A DNA stretch of 64,000 bases, from assembly GCF_000004195.4 (NCBI RefSeq), contig NC_030679.2, positions 17,835,212 through 17,899,211 on the forward strand. The letters are read 5' to 3'. Made by a program: the position numbers and the translations under genes. Source of the stretch: Xenopus tropicalis (lineage: Eukaryota > Chordata > Amphibia > Anura > Pipidae). The first letter of the stretch is position 1, and every line of letters begins with the position of its first letter. This document shows, one piece after another, positions 10,751 through 20,731 of this stretch. Under the pieces are notes generated by a model. The model was given only the letters and a program-made list of their open reading frames with translations. It made no database searches and was not told the origin of the DNA.

Positions 10751-11762
10751 TCTTTATTTTACACCCATTCAGTTATATCATGTCATAGTTAGATAGAATG
10801 ATTTCATATTTAGCTTGTTGTTTGCCTTGGGCGAAGCACAAAACAAAACATGATATTTTCATTTAATAGTCATGTAAAAATAATTTAAGTGGGTGCCCTA
10901 CAAGATTGGAGGTGCCTGTGTGATTGGATTCATGCCATGAACATGTGATGAGTGGCAGATATTTGGTGTACACAAACTCACAATCTAATGTTATGGGTAG
11001 CTGGTTCTGATACTGACCCTAATCCATACATAGACTCCAATAAAAATTGGAAAGCCATACACGCTTACATAATTACAGCTGCTGATCACCGCTGGCATTC
11101 CCCAAAGCCTTTTAATTCTTTCTGAACATCAATAGCTAAAAAGTCCTGCCGAGCAATAGACCTCCCTCTCCGCCCGTGTGGTTCTCATTAATATGCTGGT
11201 GACGTCAGATCAGATGTTTTTGATGCATAACTCTGAAAGGAGCGCATCAAATTAAAGGCGCTGCTTTACATTAGATAGAACAGCTCGGACATGCCTTATT
11301 CATTAAGGCCCCTTTTGCCTTCATAATAATGGGAGAAGCTGCAGAATATTTTTCTGTTAATAGACCAGTTACTGATGTCTCACATTTTGAATAATAACTA
11401 GCAAGTGGGTAGAAATGCAACATTAGCACTGCTCTGTATCACACACCATTGAAGGCTAAGTCAGATTCAATAGATTATTGTGGCATTTACAGGAAAAATA
11501 AGCTCCTCTCAACAATTCTGCCTGGATACAGGCCAAAGATTAAGTAGCAATAATTGTTACCTTTAGATTAATCAAGTATTGAAGTGGAAACAGCAAGAGC
11601 TACTTTAGGTTTTGAGTTAGCACAGAGATGCTATCTTTGGCAGAATGAAGTGACTGGATGTTATAAGCGATCCACTCCACTAGGTTTGAGATGTAGGGCC
11701 TCATTTATTAATGTCCCAAAATGCAAGTACTAGAGCACCATGTGTTGCAAAATTGCATCACT
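10751..11762. other. Unique stretch, possible conserved non-coding segment
   Basis: No gene is visible. The block at 11090-11345 has mixed composition with homeodomain-type TAAT/ATTA cores, GTGACGTCA and no recognised repeat, so it is a candidate regulatory element. This is inference from composition only. Confidence 0.25.
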
Positions 11763-11945
11763 TATTATTATTAACATTTATTTATAAAGCGCCAACATAT
11801 TCCGCAGCGCTGTATAATAGGTGAGTTACATACATTGGACATACAGAGTAACATATAAAGCAATCAATAACCGATACATGAGGTGAAGAGAGCCCTGCCA
11901 AGAGAGCTTACAATCTACAAGGAGAAAGGGTTTAGACACAAGGTG
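11763..11945 (-). mobile_element. L2-type LINE 3' end
   Basis: TTATTTATAAAGCGCCAACA, GCAGCGCTGTATAATAG and AGAGCTTACAATCTACAAGG are typical of L2 LINE 3' tails. They resemble the tail at 33056-33250 (TTTATAAAGCGCCAC, CAGCGCTGTACAG, GAGCTTACAATCTG) without belonging to the identical subfamily. The LINE reads on the minus strand and only the tail is present. Confidence 0.75.
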
Positions 11946-12633
11946 TGACTTATGCAGTGAGTATGTGCATCCGGGTATAGCTGCACTTTGCACTTACAGC
12001 TCTAGGTGCAGAAAGCACAGCACTGCCACACGGAAGGCTCAACACACCTTGCTCCCACCTAGGGTAGCCAATTAGCCTTTATTCCACTAACGTAGCCAGT
12101 AAAATACCAGCCAAAGCCAGGGCCGGTCATTCTGCCCCTGGCCCACCTCCAATCACCGATTCAAGCTTTTTCTCCCCCACTTCAAAATGTTGGCCTCTCA
12201 GTCCCTAACCTGTTTACATCACTGCTTCCTTTTGCATCACCACTACTCCCCTTTAAGCCATTGCCTCCCTTAGGGCACTAGTCTGTGCTATCACTGTCCC
12301 ATCCCTTCCCTTCTCAATGTGGCCCATTAGACTCTTGCACACCGATCACAGGAGATGTAGGTATCTTCCCCTTAGCGCTGCTGTTATGGAGAATTTTTTT
12401 TTTCAGGAAATTCTTCTATTTACCATAAACAGGACCACAGCCTATATAGTACACGTAGATATGGCTGTATGAGAGTTTGTAAACATGGCCCAGTTTTTGC
12501 ACTATGCACCAAGCCCTAAAATTGGTAAATTAACTATTTTGCAGGCTTCAATGGTACATTTGAAAATGTTTGAAATTTAGGGAATTTGGAATCACATGCA
12601 TAACCACACCAAAATACAATTGTAGCTTTTAAA
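11946..12633. other. Non-coding stretch
   Basis: No gene is visible. Around 12120 the phrase CCAGGGCCGGTCATTCTGCC could be the end of a decayed hAT MITE (compare 43176); too diverged to be called. Confidence 0.35.
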
Positions 12634-12760
12634 TAGGGATGAGCAAACTTGTCTTGGTTTTTTTGGTGAAATTCTGGGTTTTGGCTGCAGCGGGATTTAT
12701 TCACTAGAATTTCACCATGTGGTCTGTTTTGGCAAAAAAAAAAAAAGTTTGCTACATCCA
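12634..12760. mobile_element. MITE relic, TAGNGATGAGCAAA family
   Basis: TAGGGATGAGCAAACTTG followed by GGTGAAATTCTGGG resembles the end of the MITE at 18805-19170 (TAGTGATGAGTGAAT). Only one arm is recognisable, so the boundary on the right is a guess. Confidence 0.4.
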
Positions 12761-13736
12761 TGACATCAATGTGTCAAGATTAACGCAAATGGAATCTTTG
12801 ATTTGATTGATCACACTGTCATCCCGCAAGTGTCACTGAGGAATCAGGGTGGTTGTGTTAACCTGGGGCACCATCCCCTACAAAACACCAACAAAAATGC
12901 CTTGAACGCAATGAAATGTCACCTTTTCATTTACTCCAATGCATTTTGGCTGATTTTGAGCTTTTGCAAATCCAGGGTTTTTTTGATGAAGCATAATGGA
13001 CCAGTTCATGTTGTCTTACAATTCTGCTGCCTGCATCCCCCTAACAGTTAATTTAAAGGTGAACTAACCCCACAACACCTAATGTTCCAGCATGTTTTTC
13101 TAATGCCGCTGAAGATAGGGCACATTTTTTCGCTTCCCGCCTGTTTACCAAGCGTTTTTTGATTTTATAATTTGTCCAGAATTTACAAACATTGTGACAG
13201 CTGTTTCCCACATCCGTTGTAAGATTTTATTGATTCATAGTCTAATTACAATTTTTTTGCATGCTGTATTTGCAGTGGGGTTAAATTCAGCTATTAAAAC
13301 ATATTCAAAGATGCAGATTGTAGGGGAAAAAAACATGAATATTGGAATGCAATTAAACGAATCCCATGTTTTTATTATCTGGATTGACATATTGAGCAAA
13401 CATGTTTCTGGATCCAAATGGGGCTTTAGTGAAAACCTCAGCAAAATGGCAGAAATCCCAGACTGCAATCCCAACTTGATGAGAAATATAGCATGTGATG
13501 TGCTCCTCGTTAAAGCAGTGCTGTTGTTACATAATATAATTAGCCCCCATAGTAATGTGCTACTGTATGTTCTGCCACATTAGAGGCTTAAATTCCCTGT
13601 CTGCAGGTGCTTCTGAATCATACAAATGGGCTACGCACTGCTTGTTTGGGGGAAAGCACTGGGGGGAATTTCCCTTGGGCAGAGTGTTTTCCATGCAAAT
13701 GAATACAAAGTGACTGCAGTTGGGTGAGGTTCTCCC
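12761..13736. other. Unique non-coding stretch
   Basis: I see no recognisable repeat. The open frame at 13194-13583 (129 residues) and its antisense partner show no domain or signal I can name. Without splice or homology support I do not call a gene. Confidence 0.35.
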
Positions 13737-14381
13737 TTAAAGTACATGTAAACCCCACACACAAAAATTTAATCAGTGAACAGCCTCTTTGAAATCTTTC
13801 AATACCTGCCACACTGGTTGTCCAGAGGTTAATAGTAAGGCTGCAACATCTCCTTAATCACTTAGATTTCCTTTCTCTTCCTGTAACCCACTCGCCCCCC
13901 CCCCTCGGGAATTTGCTTTGGCTGTTGGCTTGTGGGCTTGTGGGCATGCTCAGTTGTTCTAAGCTCAGATTACTAAACACGCCCTCCAGTCTAGCAGCCA
14001 GTAAAGAGCTGGTTCCCATAGAAACTCTGCTCTAGCTGTCTGCTTCAATTTCTTTCTCCCAATCAACTCTCCTGAGCTCAGCTCAAACAAAGCAGAACTT
14101 TTATCAAAGAAGATTCTGCCTGTGCGAGCCTGTATTCTTGATGAAATGTATGCTGAATAAGGGTCTGTGTGTGTGTATGCTGTTTGCAGATTTAAATGTA
14201 ACTGATTATGTATCAGAGGAATAATGGCCCCCGGATGAAAGCTCCTATTTGCTTTAGGAACATGTGATGGTGCTGGCAAGTGAAGGGGGTTATTTGCAGT
14301 ACAAATGATGCCATTTGGGTGGAGGAGACGTGCCCAAATGATATACATCGTAGGCAAATGTAGGCTTTACTTGTCCTTTAA
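13737..14381. mobile_element. T2/Kolobok-like MITE with TTAA ends
   Basis: The left end TTAAAGTACATGTAAACCCC mirrors the right end TAGGCTTTACTTGTCCTTTA, and both lie at TTAA. At 645 bp it is long for a MITE. It contains a C-run (13894-13904), CATGCTCAG (as in the copy at 6767) and a short GT repeat. The minus-strand open frame at 13965-14357 has no recognised domain. Confidence 0.65.
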
Positions 14382-14638
14382 AGGTTTACAATGGTCAAAG
14401 ATCTGCTTGGCCCATGAGGAAGGAATTATAAAATAACTAACTATTTGTTAGGCATCACTTCAATCTTAGGCACCACTAAGGGAGCATCTTATATGAAGAA
14501 GGGAAATACAATATGGTAAATTACATAGTGACCTACAGGTCTGGACAGGATTTTGCCAGTATCTACTGATTGCCAGTCTGGGCCTGGTGGCTGTTATCAG
14601 ACATGTTAACCCTCCTAGCATTTAAGGAGGGGTCTTCA

Positions 14639-14860
14639 AGAATCACACACTGACAGATTACTATTTGGCCTTTGTGGGAGGCCACACAAGGCCCTAAGAT
14701 CCCAGGGGTCACATCATACACTGGCAGATTACTATTTGGCCTATGCGGGAGGCCACACAGGGCCCAAAGTTTCCCAGGGGCCCATCACACACTGGCAGAT
14801 TTCTATTAGGCCTATGCAGGAGACTTCATAGTGCCCAAAGTTCCCATGGGGGCCATTACC
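14639..14860. repeat. 71-bp tandem repeat, three copies
   Basis: CACACACTGRCAGATTACTA-type starts recur at 14644, 14715 and 14786, a 71-bp period. Each unit contains GGCCTNTGNGGGAGGCCAC and AGTTCCCAGGGG-like parts. The third copy is the most diverged. Confidence 0.85.
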
Positions 14861-15475
14861 TGAAGTAGGGGTGGAGCTGGAATTTGAGGGGGGCATGATG
14901 GAGGGACACACAGCCAAGGCGTAGTACAAGAATGTATGTAAATACATTTCAGAGGGCCCTTACTTATTGTCACAGTAGTATCTATCATCAACACTTTCCT
15001 TGGCCTTATTAATTTTAACTGCTGGTGTTTGTAACTCAAAAAGGAGGGTAGCTGGTCGGACATACTACATATGCACGTTACATCTTATTGACTTTGGTAC
15101 TGTTTGCAACATGGGGGTCGTGCTGGGGCCCACCGATAAAGCCAGCCCTGAGGAAGCAAAATTTGTGCCTAGCAAACGAGGCCTGTGATCTTCATAAAGG
15201 TTATGGGAGACCCTAAAAATGTTTATCTGGGGTTACTAAGTAGAATTATATAAGAGCCTGACAGATGTAATTACTGTTATTGTAATCCATGTACTATTTC
15301 AGTAAATCCTTATCTTCACTGAATGTGTGGCATTTCCTGGGTGATTTATTACACCCCCACCCATGCACACAGCAGATTGCTTGCACAACAGATTTCCTAC
15401 ACAAATTATAATCCCTGTAAGATTTGCAGGATACTCACTGATTCATCGAATTGCCAGAGAAAATCTGAATATACA

Positions 15476-15478
<3 letters not shown>
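14861..15478. other. Non-coding stretch
   Basis: I see no gene and no certain repeat. Confidence 0.4.

Positions 15479-15531
<53 letters not shown>
15479..15531. repeat. (TA)n microsatellite
   Basis: Pure alternating TA for about 52 bases. Two overlapping forward frames encoding YIYIYI are artefacts. Confidence 0.97.
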
Positions 15532-15533
<2 letters not shown>

Positions 15534-16104
15534 TTGCATGTTATTAAAGGGGTTGTAAACTCTCCATAAACTACCTACAAGGTTGGCAACCATACTTAAT
15601 TACAGGTGACAATGCTGTTTACCACCTTGCTGTTATTTAACATAAGGAGATTGCTGTGCAAAAGTTCTTATCGACCAGTGTTGCTTTGTTCCCAGACTAC
15701 TTTTTTTTTTAACAATTCTGTTTATTGAGAAAAATGCATTGTACAGACATGTATATCGGAAGATCATTTTGGTTGTACAGATTTCTCATAGTTAATTTAA
15801 TACAAAACGAAATAAACAATAAACATGACATTCTGCAATAGACCATGTTTTCAGCGTACTCATTTCTAGTTCTCTTATAATGGAGGGCATTGGGTTTCCC
15901 AGTGGGGTGTAGGGGGGTATCACCTGTTGTTATTAAAGAGTTTTTGATATGGAACCCTGGGGGGGGGGGGGTACCTTGCGCAAGGGTGCGTGAATAAGGG
16001 GTAGAGTGGTAGGTTCCTGTGGGGTCTTTAACCATTTCCTTCTATGTCTAAACAGTCCCCCCAAACTTTTTAGAATTTTTCAAGGCATTTCCTTCTCATG
16101 TATG

Positions 16105-17275
16105 TTAATTTATACAGGAAATTATGTTTGTCCAGAATGGTATTGTGGGGCCCTGGTTTGATTTCCAGTGGAGGGTTATAGGTTTCTTAGCATACATTAG
16201 CAGAATTGAGAGAAGGGTACGCTGTGCCCTTCTGGGGGTTATTTCTTCTACATGGTTTAGAAGAATTGTTATGGGGTTTAGGGGTATTATAAGTGATGTC
16301 TTGCTTTGGATAGTTTGGGTTACTTGCATCCAGAAGTCCTGGATCACTGGACAGGACCACACCATATGTAGGTAATCTGCCTCTGGGGCAAAGCATTTCG
16401 GACAGGTTTGTGGAATATCTGGGTTCATTGCATGTAATCTTTGTGGAGTGAGGTATGTTCTATGCAAGTATTTTAGCTGGAGTAGCTTATCCCTGTTGCA
16501 TACCATGCCCTCGAAGCATGAGTCTAGAATATCTCCCCATGTTTCAGCATCTAATGTGGGTATGTTTTTTTGCCATTTGGCGAGGGCTTTGGCGGCTGGC
16601 GATAGTCCAGCTAATATTAAAGAACTGTAAAATAGTGATAGGGGCTTTCGAAGTTCAGGTGTGTGGGCATGTTGTTCCAGCCTCCTGGGGGTAGTGTTTA
16701 TTGTTTGAAATTGGTAGCTAGCCGCATGTCTCAACTGTAGATATCTAAACAGCATTTTATTAGGCAGTGAGTATTTTTCTTTGAGGTTTTGAAACTGCAG
16801 AAGTTTCCCCTCTTTTTATACAGGTATTGGATCCCTTATCTGGAAACTCGTTATCCAGAAAGTTCCGAATTACGGAAAGACCATCTCCCATAGACTCCAT
16901 TATAAGTAAACAATTATAATTTTTAAAAATGACTTCCTTTTTCTCTGTAATAATAAAACAGTACCTTGTACTTGATCCCAACTAAGATATAATTATTCCT
17001 TACTGGAGGCAAAACAAGCCTATTGGGTTTATTAATTATTGAAATTATTTTTAAAAGACTTAAATTGTGGAGATCCAAATTACAGAAAGATCCCTTATCC
17101 GGAAAACCCCAGGTTCCGAGCATTCTGGATAACAGGTCCCATACCTGTATATAATTCATGTCCTTTATGCCATGTGTGGCCTAGGCCTGTGGGTCTGGAA
17201 CAGTGCTGAAGTGTTTCAGATTTGGATTGTACCAGAGAGGGGAGTATTTGGAGCAGTGGAAAGGAGGGCTGGGAA
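16105..17275 (-). pseudogene. L1/Tx1 LINE ORF2 C-terminal fragment
   Basis: The reverse strand gives a continuous frame from 16755 to 16105: LKYLHRTYLTPQRLHAMNPD, then a zinc-knuckle-like CPKCFAPEADYLHMVWSCP (CCHC spacing). This is the conserved C-terminal region of L1-type ORF2 proteins. Upstream residues (PLWYNPNLKHFSTVPDP near 17200; QNLKEKYSLPNK near 16780) continue the same protein on either side of the MITE at 16819-17149. Endonuclease and reverse transcriptase domains are absent, so the fragment is not functional. The carboxyl end stops at 16105. Confidence 0.88.
16819..17149 (+). mobile_element. MITE, CAGGTATGGGATCC family (TA-flanked)
   Basis: It begins TACAGGTATTGGATCC and ends CCCATACCTGTA. 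It sits inside the L1/Tx1 fragment, which resumes on both sides in the same reading direction, so its insertion is younger than the LINE. Confidence 0.9.
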
Positions 17276-17280
17276 AGAGA

Positions 17281-17702
17281 TTAAAGGAGAAGGAAAGGCT
17301 AAGTCACTTGGGGGTGCCAAAATGTTAGGCACCCCCAAGTGACTTAGAACGCCTACCTTGTACCCCGGGCTGGTGCCCCTGTACGGAGGGAACAGCACCA
17401 GCCCGGGGTAGCTGCCGGCGCTTCCTCCTTCCTCCTCGCTTGCGCGCGCATGCGCAGTAGAGTGAAAAGCCGAACTTAAACATTAAAGTCGGCTTTTCAC
17501 TCTACTGCGCATGCGCCGGCCGGCGGATTTCGCCGGCAGCGCGCAAAGGAAGGAGGAAGCGGTGTCTACAGGTGCCCCGGGCTGGTGCTGTTCCCTCCGT
17601 ACAGGGGCACCAGCCCGGGGTACAAGGTAGGCGCTCTAAGTCACTTGGGGGTGCCTAACATTTTGGCACCCCCAAGTGACTTAGCCTTTCCTTCTCCTTT
17701 AA
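17281..17702. mobile_element. T2/Kolobok-type MITE made of nested hairpins
   Basis: The ends TTAAAGGAGAAGGAAAGGC and its mirror are bounded by TTAA. Almost the whole 422 bp is self-complementary. Each arm contains a smaller hairpin of its own (GTCACTTGGGGGTGCC and its mirror) and a GC-rich hairpin (GGGCTGGTGC... with mirror). The centre pairs AGAGTGAAAAGCCGA with TCGGCTTTTCACTCT. GC content is far above the surroundings. It is non-coding; an open frame at 17216-17398 is incidental. Confidence 0.92.
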
Positions 17703-17738
17703 GTGCTATGTTCCATGCTCTCGTTCCCAGACTACTTT

Positions 17739-18130
17739 ATAATTGATTGTAGCAAACTGAGAACACCATATGCGAAGGGTTATGCCACCTTTAAGAAAAT
17801 TGTATTTAGGACATCCTATCTAGACTTATAATATTTGCAAGGTCTTTAAATACATACAATCTATGCATTCATGCACGTAATGAACCTACAGAATGCAGTC
17901 TGGTTTGTATGATGGATATCATAGAGCATTAGTACACAGAACCTGGGCCCTGAAGACGGAATTAAATTCAATAACATTTAAGGCAGATTTTTATTTCTGT
18001 GTGTCTGACTGTCTGTGCTGTTTGTATCAGGTGTTGACCATACTGTCCCCTCACAAATATCTTTGAAATACAATTCCTACAATCCTCTGACAAGCTCATG
18101 CGAACCCCAGTTCGTTTATACCGCCCATTT
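17739..18130. other. Non-coding stretch
   Basis: I see no gene or recognised repeat. Confidence 0.4.
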
Positions 18131-18185
18131 ATATTGTCCTATCTATACACTGACATATATTAACTATATATAGTGGTAAGGTCAC

Positions 18186-18649
18186 TGTCAGGATACCTGG
18201 GAAAGTCCAGGATGGAGCTTATATATTTCCCTGGTTCCTAAAAGAATGGTTCCAGGACTGCTAGTCGAGCCCGGGTGTTGTCGGTCTACCTGAGGCATCT
18301 CAGCTGGCTAATTAAAAGGCAGCCTGGGTCAAAGTAGAAGGCTGCAATCTGGGGGAAAGACACACTGCTTGTCAAGTTACGGAGAGTTTTGAAACCACTT
18401 CCAGGTTTGATCATTGTTTTCCTTTTTCTTCTTTGTGGGAGACAGGCTGTAGGCCTGCTCCTGGCTAGTTAGGACAACTAATGTGTTCGTTAGAGCCCAT
18501 TAAGTGGAAAGGAAATATTTTGAACTGTTGTCATTTTTTGTGCAAGTGAAAATAAACTGCCTAAAAGAGAATACACTCTCACGTGTTGTAATTGTGCCAC
18601 GGGCTGCTTTACCCCCAGAAAGCTTGTTCCAGTTACCTAACCCCTGACA
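18186..18649. mobile_element. Probable solo LTR
   Basis: 464 bp beginning TGTCAGGATACC and ending CCCCTGACA, so it has TG...CA termini within a 7-base inverted repeat (TGTCAGG/CCTGACA), typical of LTRs. AATAAA at 18552 could be the polyadenylation signal. There is no internal retroviral or retrotransposon coding sequence beside it. No matching 4-6 base duplication was seen at the flanks, which lowers confidence. Family (possibly Ty3/gypsy-like) is inference. Confidence 0.55.
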
Positions 18650-18691
18650 AAATATATATATATTTATATATATATATATATATATGTTGGA

Positions 18692-18790
18692 TTAACAGCA
18701 CACACAGGAGTTTTACACAAAGAGTCACATAGGATTAGATGAATAAATGTGAGGCTTTATTCAGTCCGACGTTTCAGCTCCTATCTGGTA
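18692..18790. mobile_element. Possible MITE half (GACGTTTCAGCTCC type)
   Basis: CAGTCCGACGTTTCAGCTCC resembles one arm of foldback MITEs such as 59731-59925 (ATGTTTCGGGCAATG). No mirrored arm is present here. It is preceded by a short (TA)n tract at 18652-18685. Confidence 0.3.
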
Positions 18791-18804
18791 TATATATACA
18801 CCAA

Positions 18805-19170
18805 TAGTGATGAGTGAATCTGTCCCGTTTCACTTTGCCATAAAATTCCTAAAAAGGCAAGAAAATTTGTGAAATGGCAAAAAATTTGCGAAATGCATGT
18901 CATGCTTTTTTTTGTTGTGCGTCTTTTTTGTCACCCGCGTCTATTTTTTTGTCGCCCGTGCATTTTTTGACACGCCTGCGTTTTTTGTTACGCGGCCGTG
19001 CCCTATTTGACGTGACCACGCCCAATTTGATGCGCGACAAAGAAAAAATTCCGCGCAACAAAATTTTCTGCAAAGAATTTTCACAGAAGTTTTGCGAAAC
19101 AATTCGGCAATGGCGAAATGTGGAAATTCACTGAAAATCCATGCCAGGCGAAAAAATTCACTCATCACTA
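18805..19170. mobile_element. MITE, TAGTGATGAGTGAAT family
   Basis: The left end TAGTGATGAGTGAATCTG is mirrored by the right end AAAAAATTCACTCATCACTA, with TA at both edges. The interior is rich in TTTTTTGTCGCCCG-like steps. A decayed arm of the family lies at 31862-31950. Confidence 0.75.
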
Positions 19171-19185
19171 TATATCAATACTAAC

Positions 19186-19531
19186 TAGGGATGCACCAAA
19201 TCCAGGATTTGGTTCGGTGTTCGACCAGGATTCAACCTTTTTGGGCAGGGTTCGGTTTTGGGTGAATCCACGGTCCTGGCCGAACCGAATTCAGATCCTA
19301 ATTAGAATAAATTATCATATGCTAATTAGCATTCGGAAGGGTTAATTCCTGGGGGAGTATTTTTGCTGCAACAATTTTTAATTTTTTTTAATTAAACCCA
19401 CTTTTTTGGGTTCAGCTGAACCCCTGAACCCACCCCGATGGATTCAGGCCACAACTGAACCGGATCCTAATATGCTAATTAGGATTCGGTTCAGTGTTCG
19501 GCCAAATCCATCGGGGTTCGATGCGTCCCTA
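19186..19531. mobile_element. hAT MITE, TAGGGATGCACC family
   Basis: The ends TAGGGATGCACCAAATCC and ATGCGTCCCTA form terminal inverted repeats. They are flanked by an identical 8-bp duplication, ATACTAAC, at 19178-19185 and 19532-19539, diagnostic of the hAT superfamily. The interior repeats the GGTTCGG/CCGAAC and TGCTAATTAG motifs in inverted order. Its first eight bases match those of the hAT transposon at 44212-51700. Confidence 0.92.
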
Positions 19532-19721
19532 ATACTAACTGTAGATTTTAGTATCACAATAGCCTTGGATACTATGATTGTTCAAGAACTCATTCAACTC
19601 TTAAAGGCATTAACAGAATCTGCCATTACAACATTACTAGGAAGGGCATTCCCCAACCTCACTGCCCTCACCGTGAGGAACTACCTACGCTGCTTCCAAT
19701 GGTAGCTCCAGTCCTCTAATC

Positions 19722-20028
19722 CAGGGGTCCCCAAACTTTTTTACCTGTTAGCCACATTCAAATGTAAAAAGGCTTGGGGATCAACACAAGCATAAATATG
19801 TTTCTGGGGGTGCCAAATAAGGACTGTTATTGGCTATTTGGTAGCCCCTATATGGACTGGCAGGCTAAAGAAGGTTCTATTTGGCAGTACACCTTGTATT
19901 TATACAGCCAAAACTTGCCTCCAAGCCAAGAATTCAAAAATAAGCACCTGCTTTAAGGCCACTGGGAGCAACATACAAGGGGTTGGGGAGCATCATGTTG
20001 ATCACGAGCCACTGCTTTGGGATCACTG
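19722..20028 (+). mobile_element. hAT MITE, CAGGGGTCCCC family
   Basis: 307 bp starting CAGGGGTCCCCAAAC and ending TTTGGGATCACTG. An exact 8-bp duplication, CTCTAATC, lies at 19714-19721 and 20029-20036. It sits inside the CR1 remnant. Forward frames across it are not genes. Relatives: 2765-3585, 24553-25042, 26509-26742. Confidence 0.95.
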
Positions 20029-20353
20029 CTCTAATCTAAAAGGGGGTCCTCTGTGCACTGATCATTTTTATAGAAAAAAAGGACACACCCCTATCTGTCT
20101 ATATTCCCCTCTAATGCACTTGAGTTGGTAGCCTATGTGTGGGAAGGCCTTTAGAACGTCCTACTCTGCAACACATAAATAATTGGGTTAATGTTATAAT
20201 AACAATAGGTATAATAGGTATAACATCTGCCCATCATCCATAACAAACAAGCAACTGGTAGCATTTATTGATGAGATGAGATATTAGATTGGTTGTTATG
20301 GGCTGTAGACCTGAAACAATCTGTTGCACCTTTTATTACCCCTCAAGGACATA

Positions 20354-20568
20354 CAGTGGTGTGAAAAACTATTTGCCCCCTTCCTGATTTCTTATTCTTT
20401 TGCATGTTTGTCACACAAAATGTTTCTGCTCATCAAAAACCGTTAACTATTAGTCAAAGATAACATAATTGAACACAAAATGCAGTTTTTAAATGAAGGT
20501 TTACGTTATTAAGGGAGAAAAAAAACTCCAAATCTACATGACCCTGTGTGAAAAAGTGATTGCCCCCC
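20354..20568. repeat. Left terminal inverted repeat of second Tc1-like element
   Basis: Pairs with 21758-21971. It contains outer and inner copies of the GTGTGAAAAANTNATTGCCC motif, the probable transposase binding sites. Confidence 0.9.
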
Positions 20569-20731
20569 TTGTAAAAAAATAACTTAACTGTGGTTTATCA
20601 CACCTGAGTTCAATTTCTGTAGTCACCCCCAGGCCTGATTACTGCCACACCTGTTTCAATCAAGAAATCACTTAAATAGGAGCTACCTGACACAGAGAAG
20701 TAGACCAAAAGCACCTCAAAAGCTAGACATC

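Larger units (their letters stand above)
15705..17722 (-). mobile_element. L1/Tx1-type LINE, 5'-truncated, with two nested MITEs
   Basis: The insertion is bounded by a perfect 16-bp duplication, GTTCCCAGACTACTTT, at 15689-15704 and 17723-17738. The poly(T) next to the left copy is the poly(A) tail of a LINE read on the minus strand. These are the marks of target-primed reverse transcription. It carries the C-terminal end of ORF2 and a 3' untranslated region of about 400 bp. MITEs at 16819-17149 and 17281-17702 landed inside it later. Without them the insert is about 1.27 kb. Confidence 0.92.
18131..20139 (-). mobile_element. CR1-like LINE 3' remnant broken by four or more insertions
   Basis: CR1 3' sequence is recognisable at 19532-19721 (AATACTAACTGTAGAT, GGGCATTCCCCAACCTCACT) and 20029-20139 (CTAAAAGGGGGTCCTC, CCCTCTAATGCACTTG). 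More weakly it is seen at 18137-18175 (CTATCTATACACTGACATAT). Compare 28020-28370. A solo LTR, a MITE and two hAT MITEs separate the pieces. The part left of 19170 is inferred from matching flanks and is less sure. Confidence 0.75.

Noticed and set aside
13194..13583. 129-codon forward open frame
   Set aside because: There is no domain, splice-site context or homology I can name. Evidence for a gene is absent.
15323..15569. Frames encoding YIYIYI repeats (also 5622-5828)
   Set aside because: They are translations of (TA)n microsatellites.
18186..18649. Complete LTR retrotransposon around the TGTCAGG...CCTGACA segment
   Set aside because: There is no second LTR, primer-binding site or gag/pol sequence in the neighbourhood. 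Only a solo LTR is supportable.
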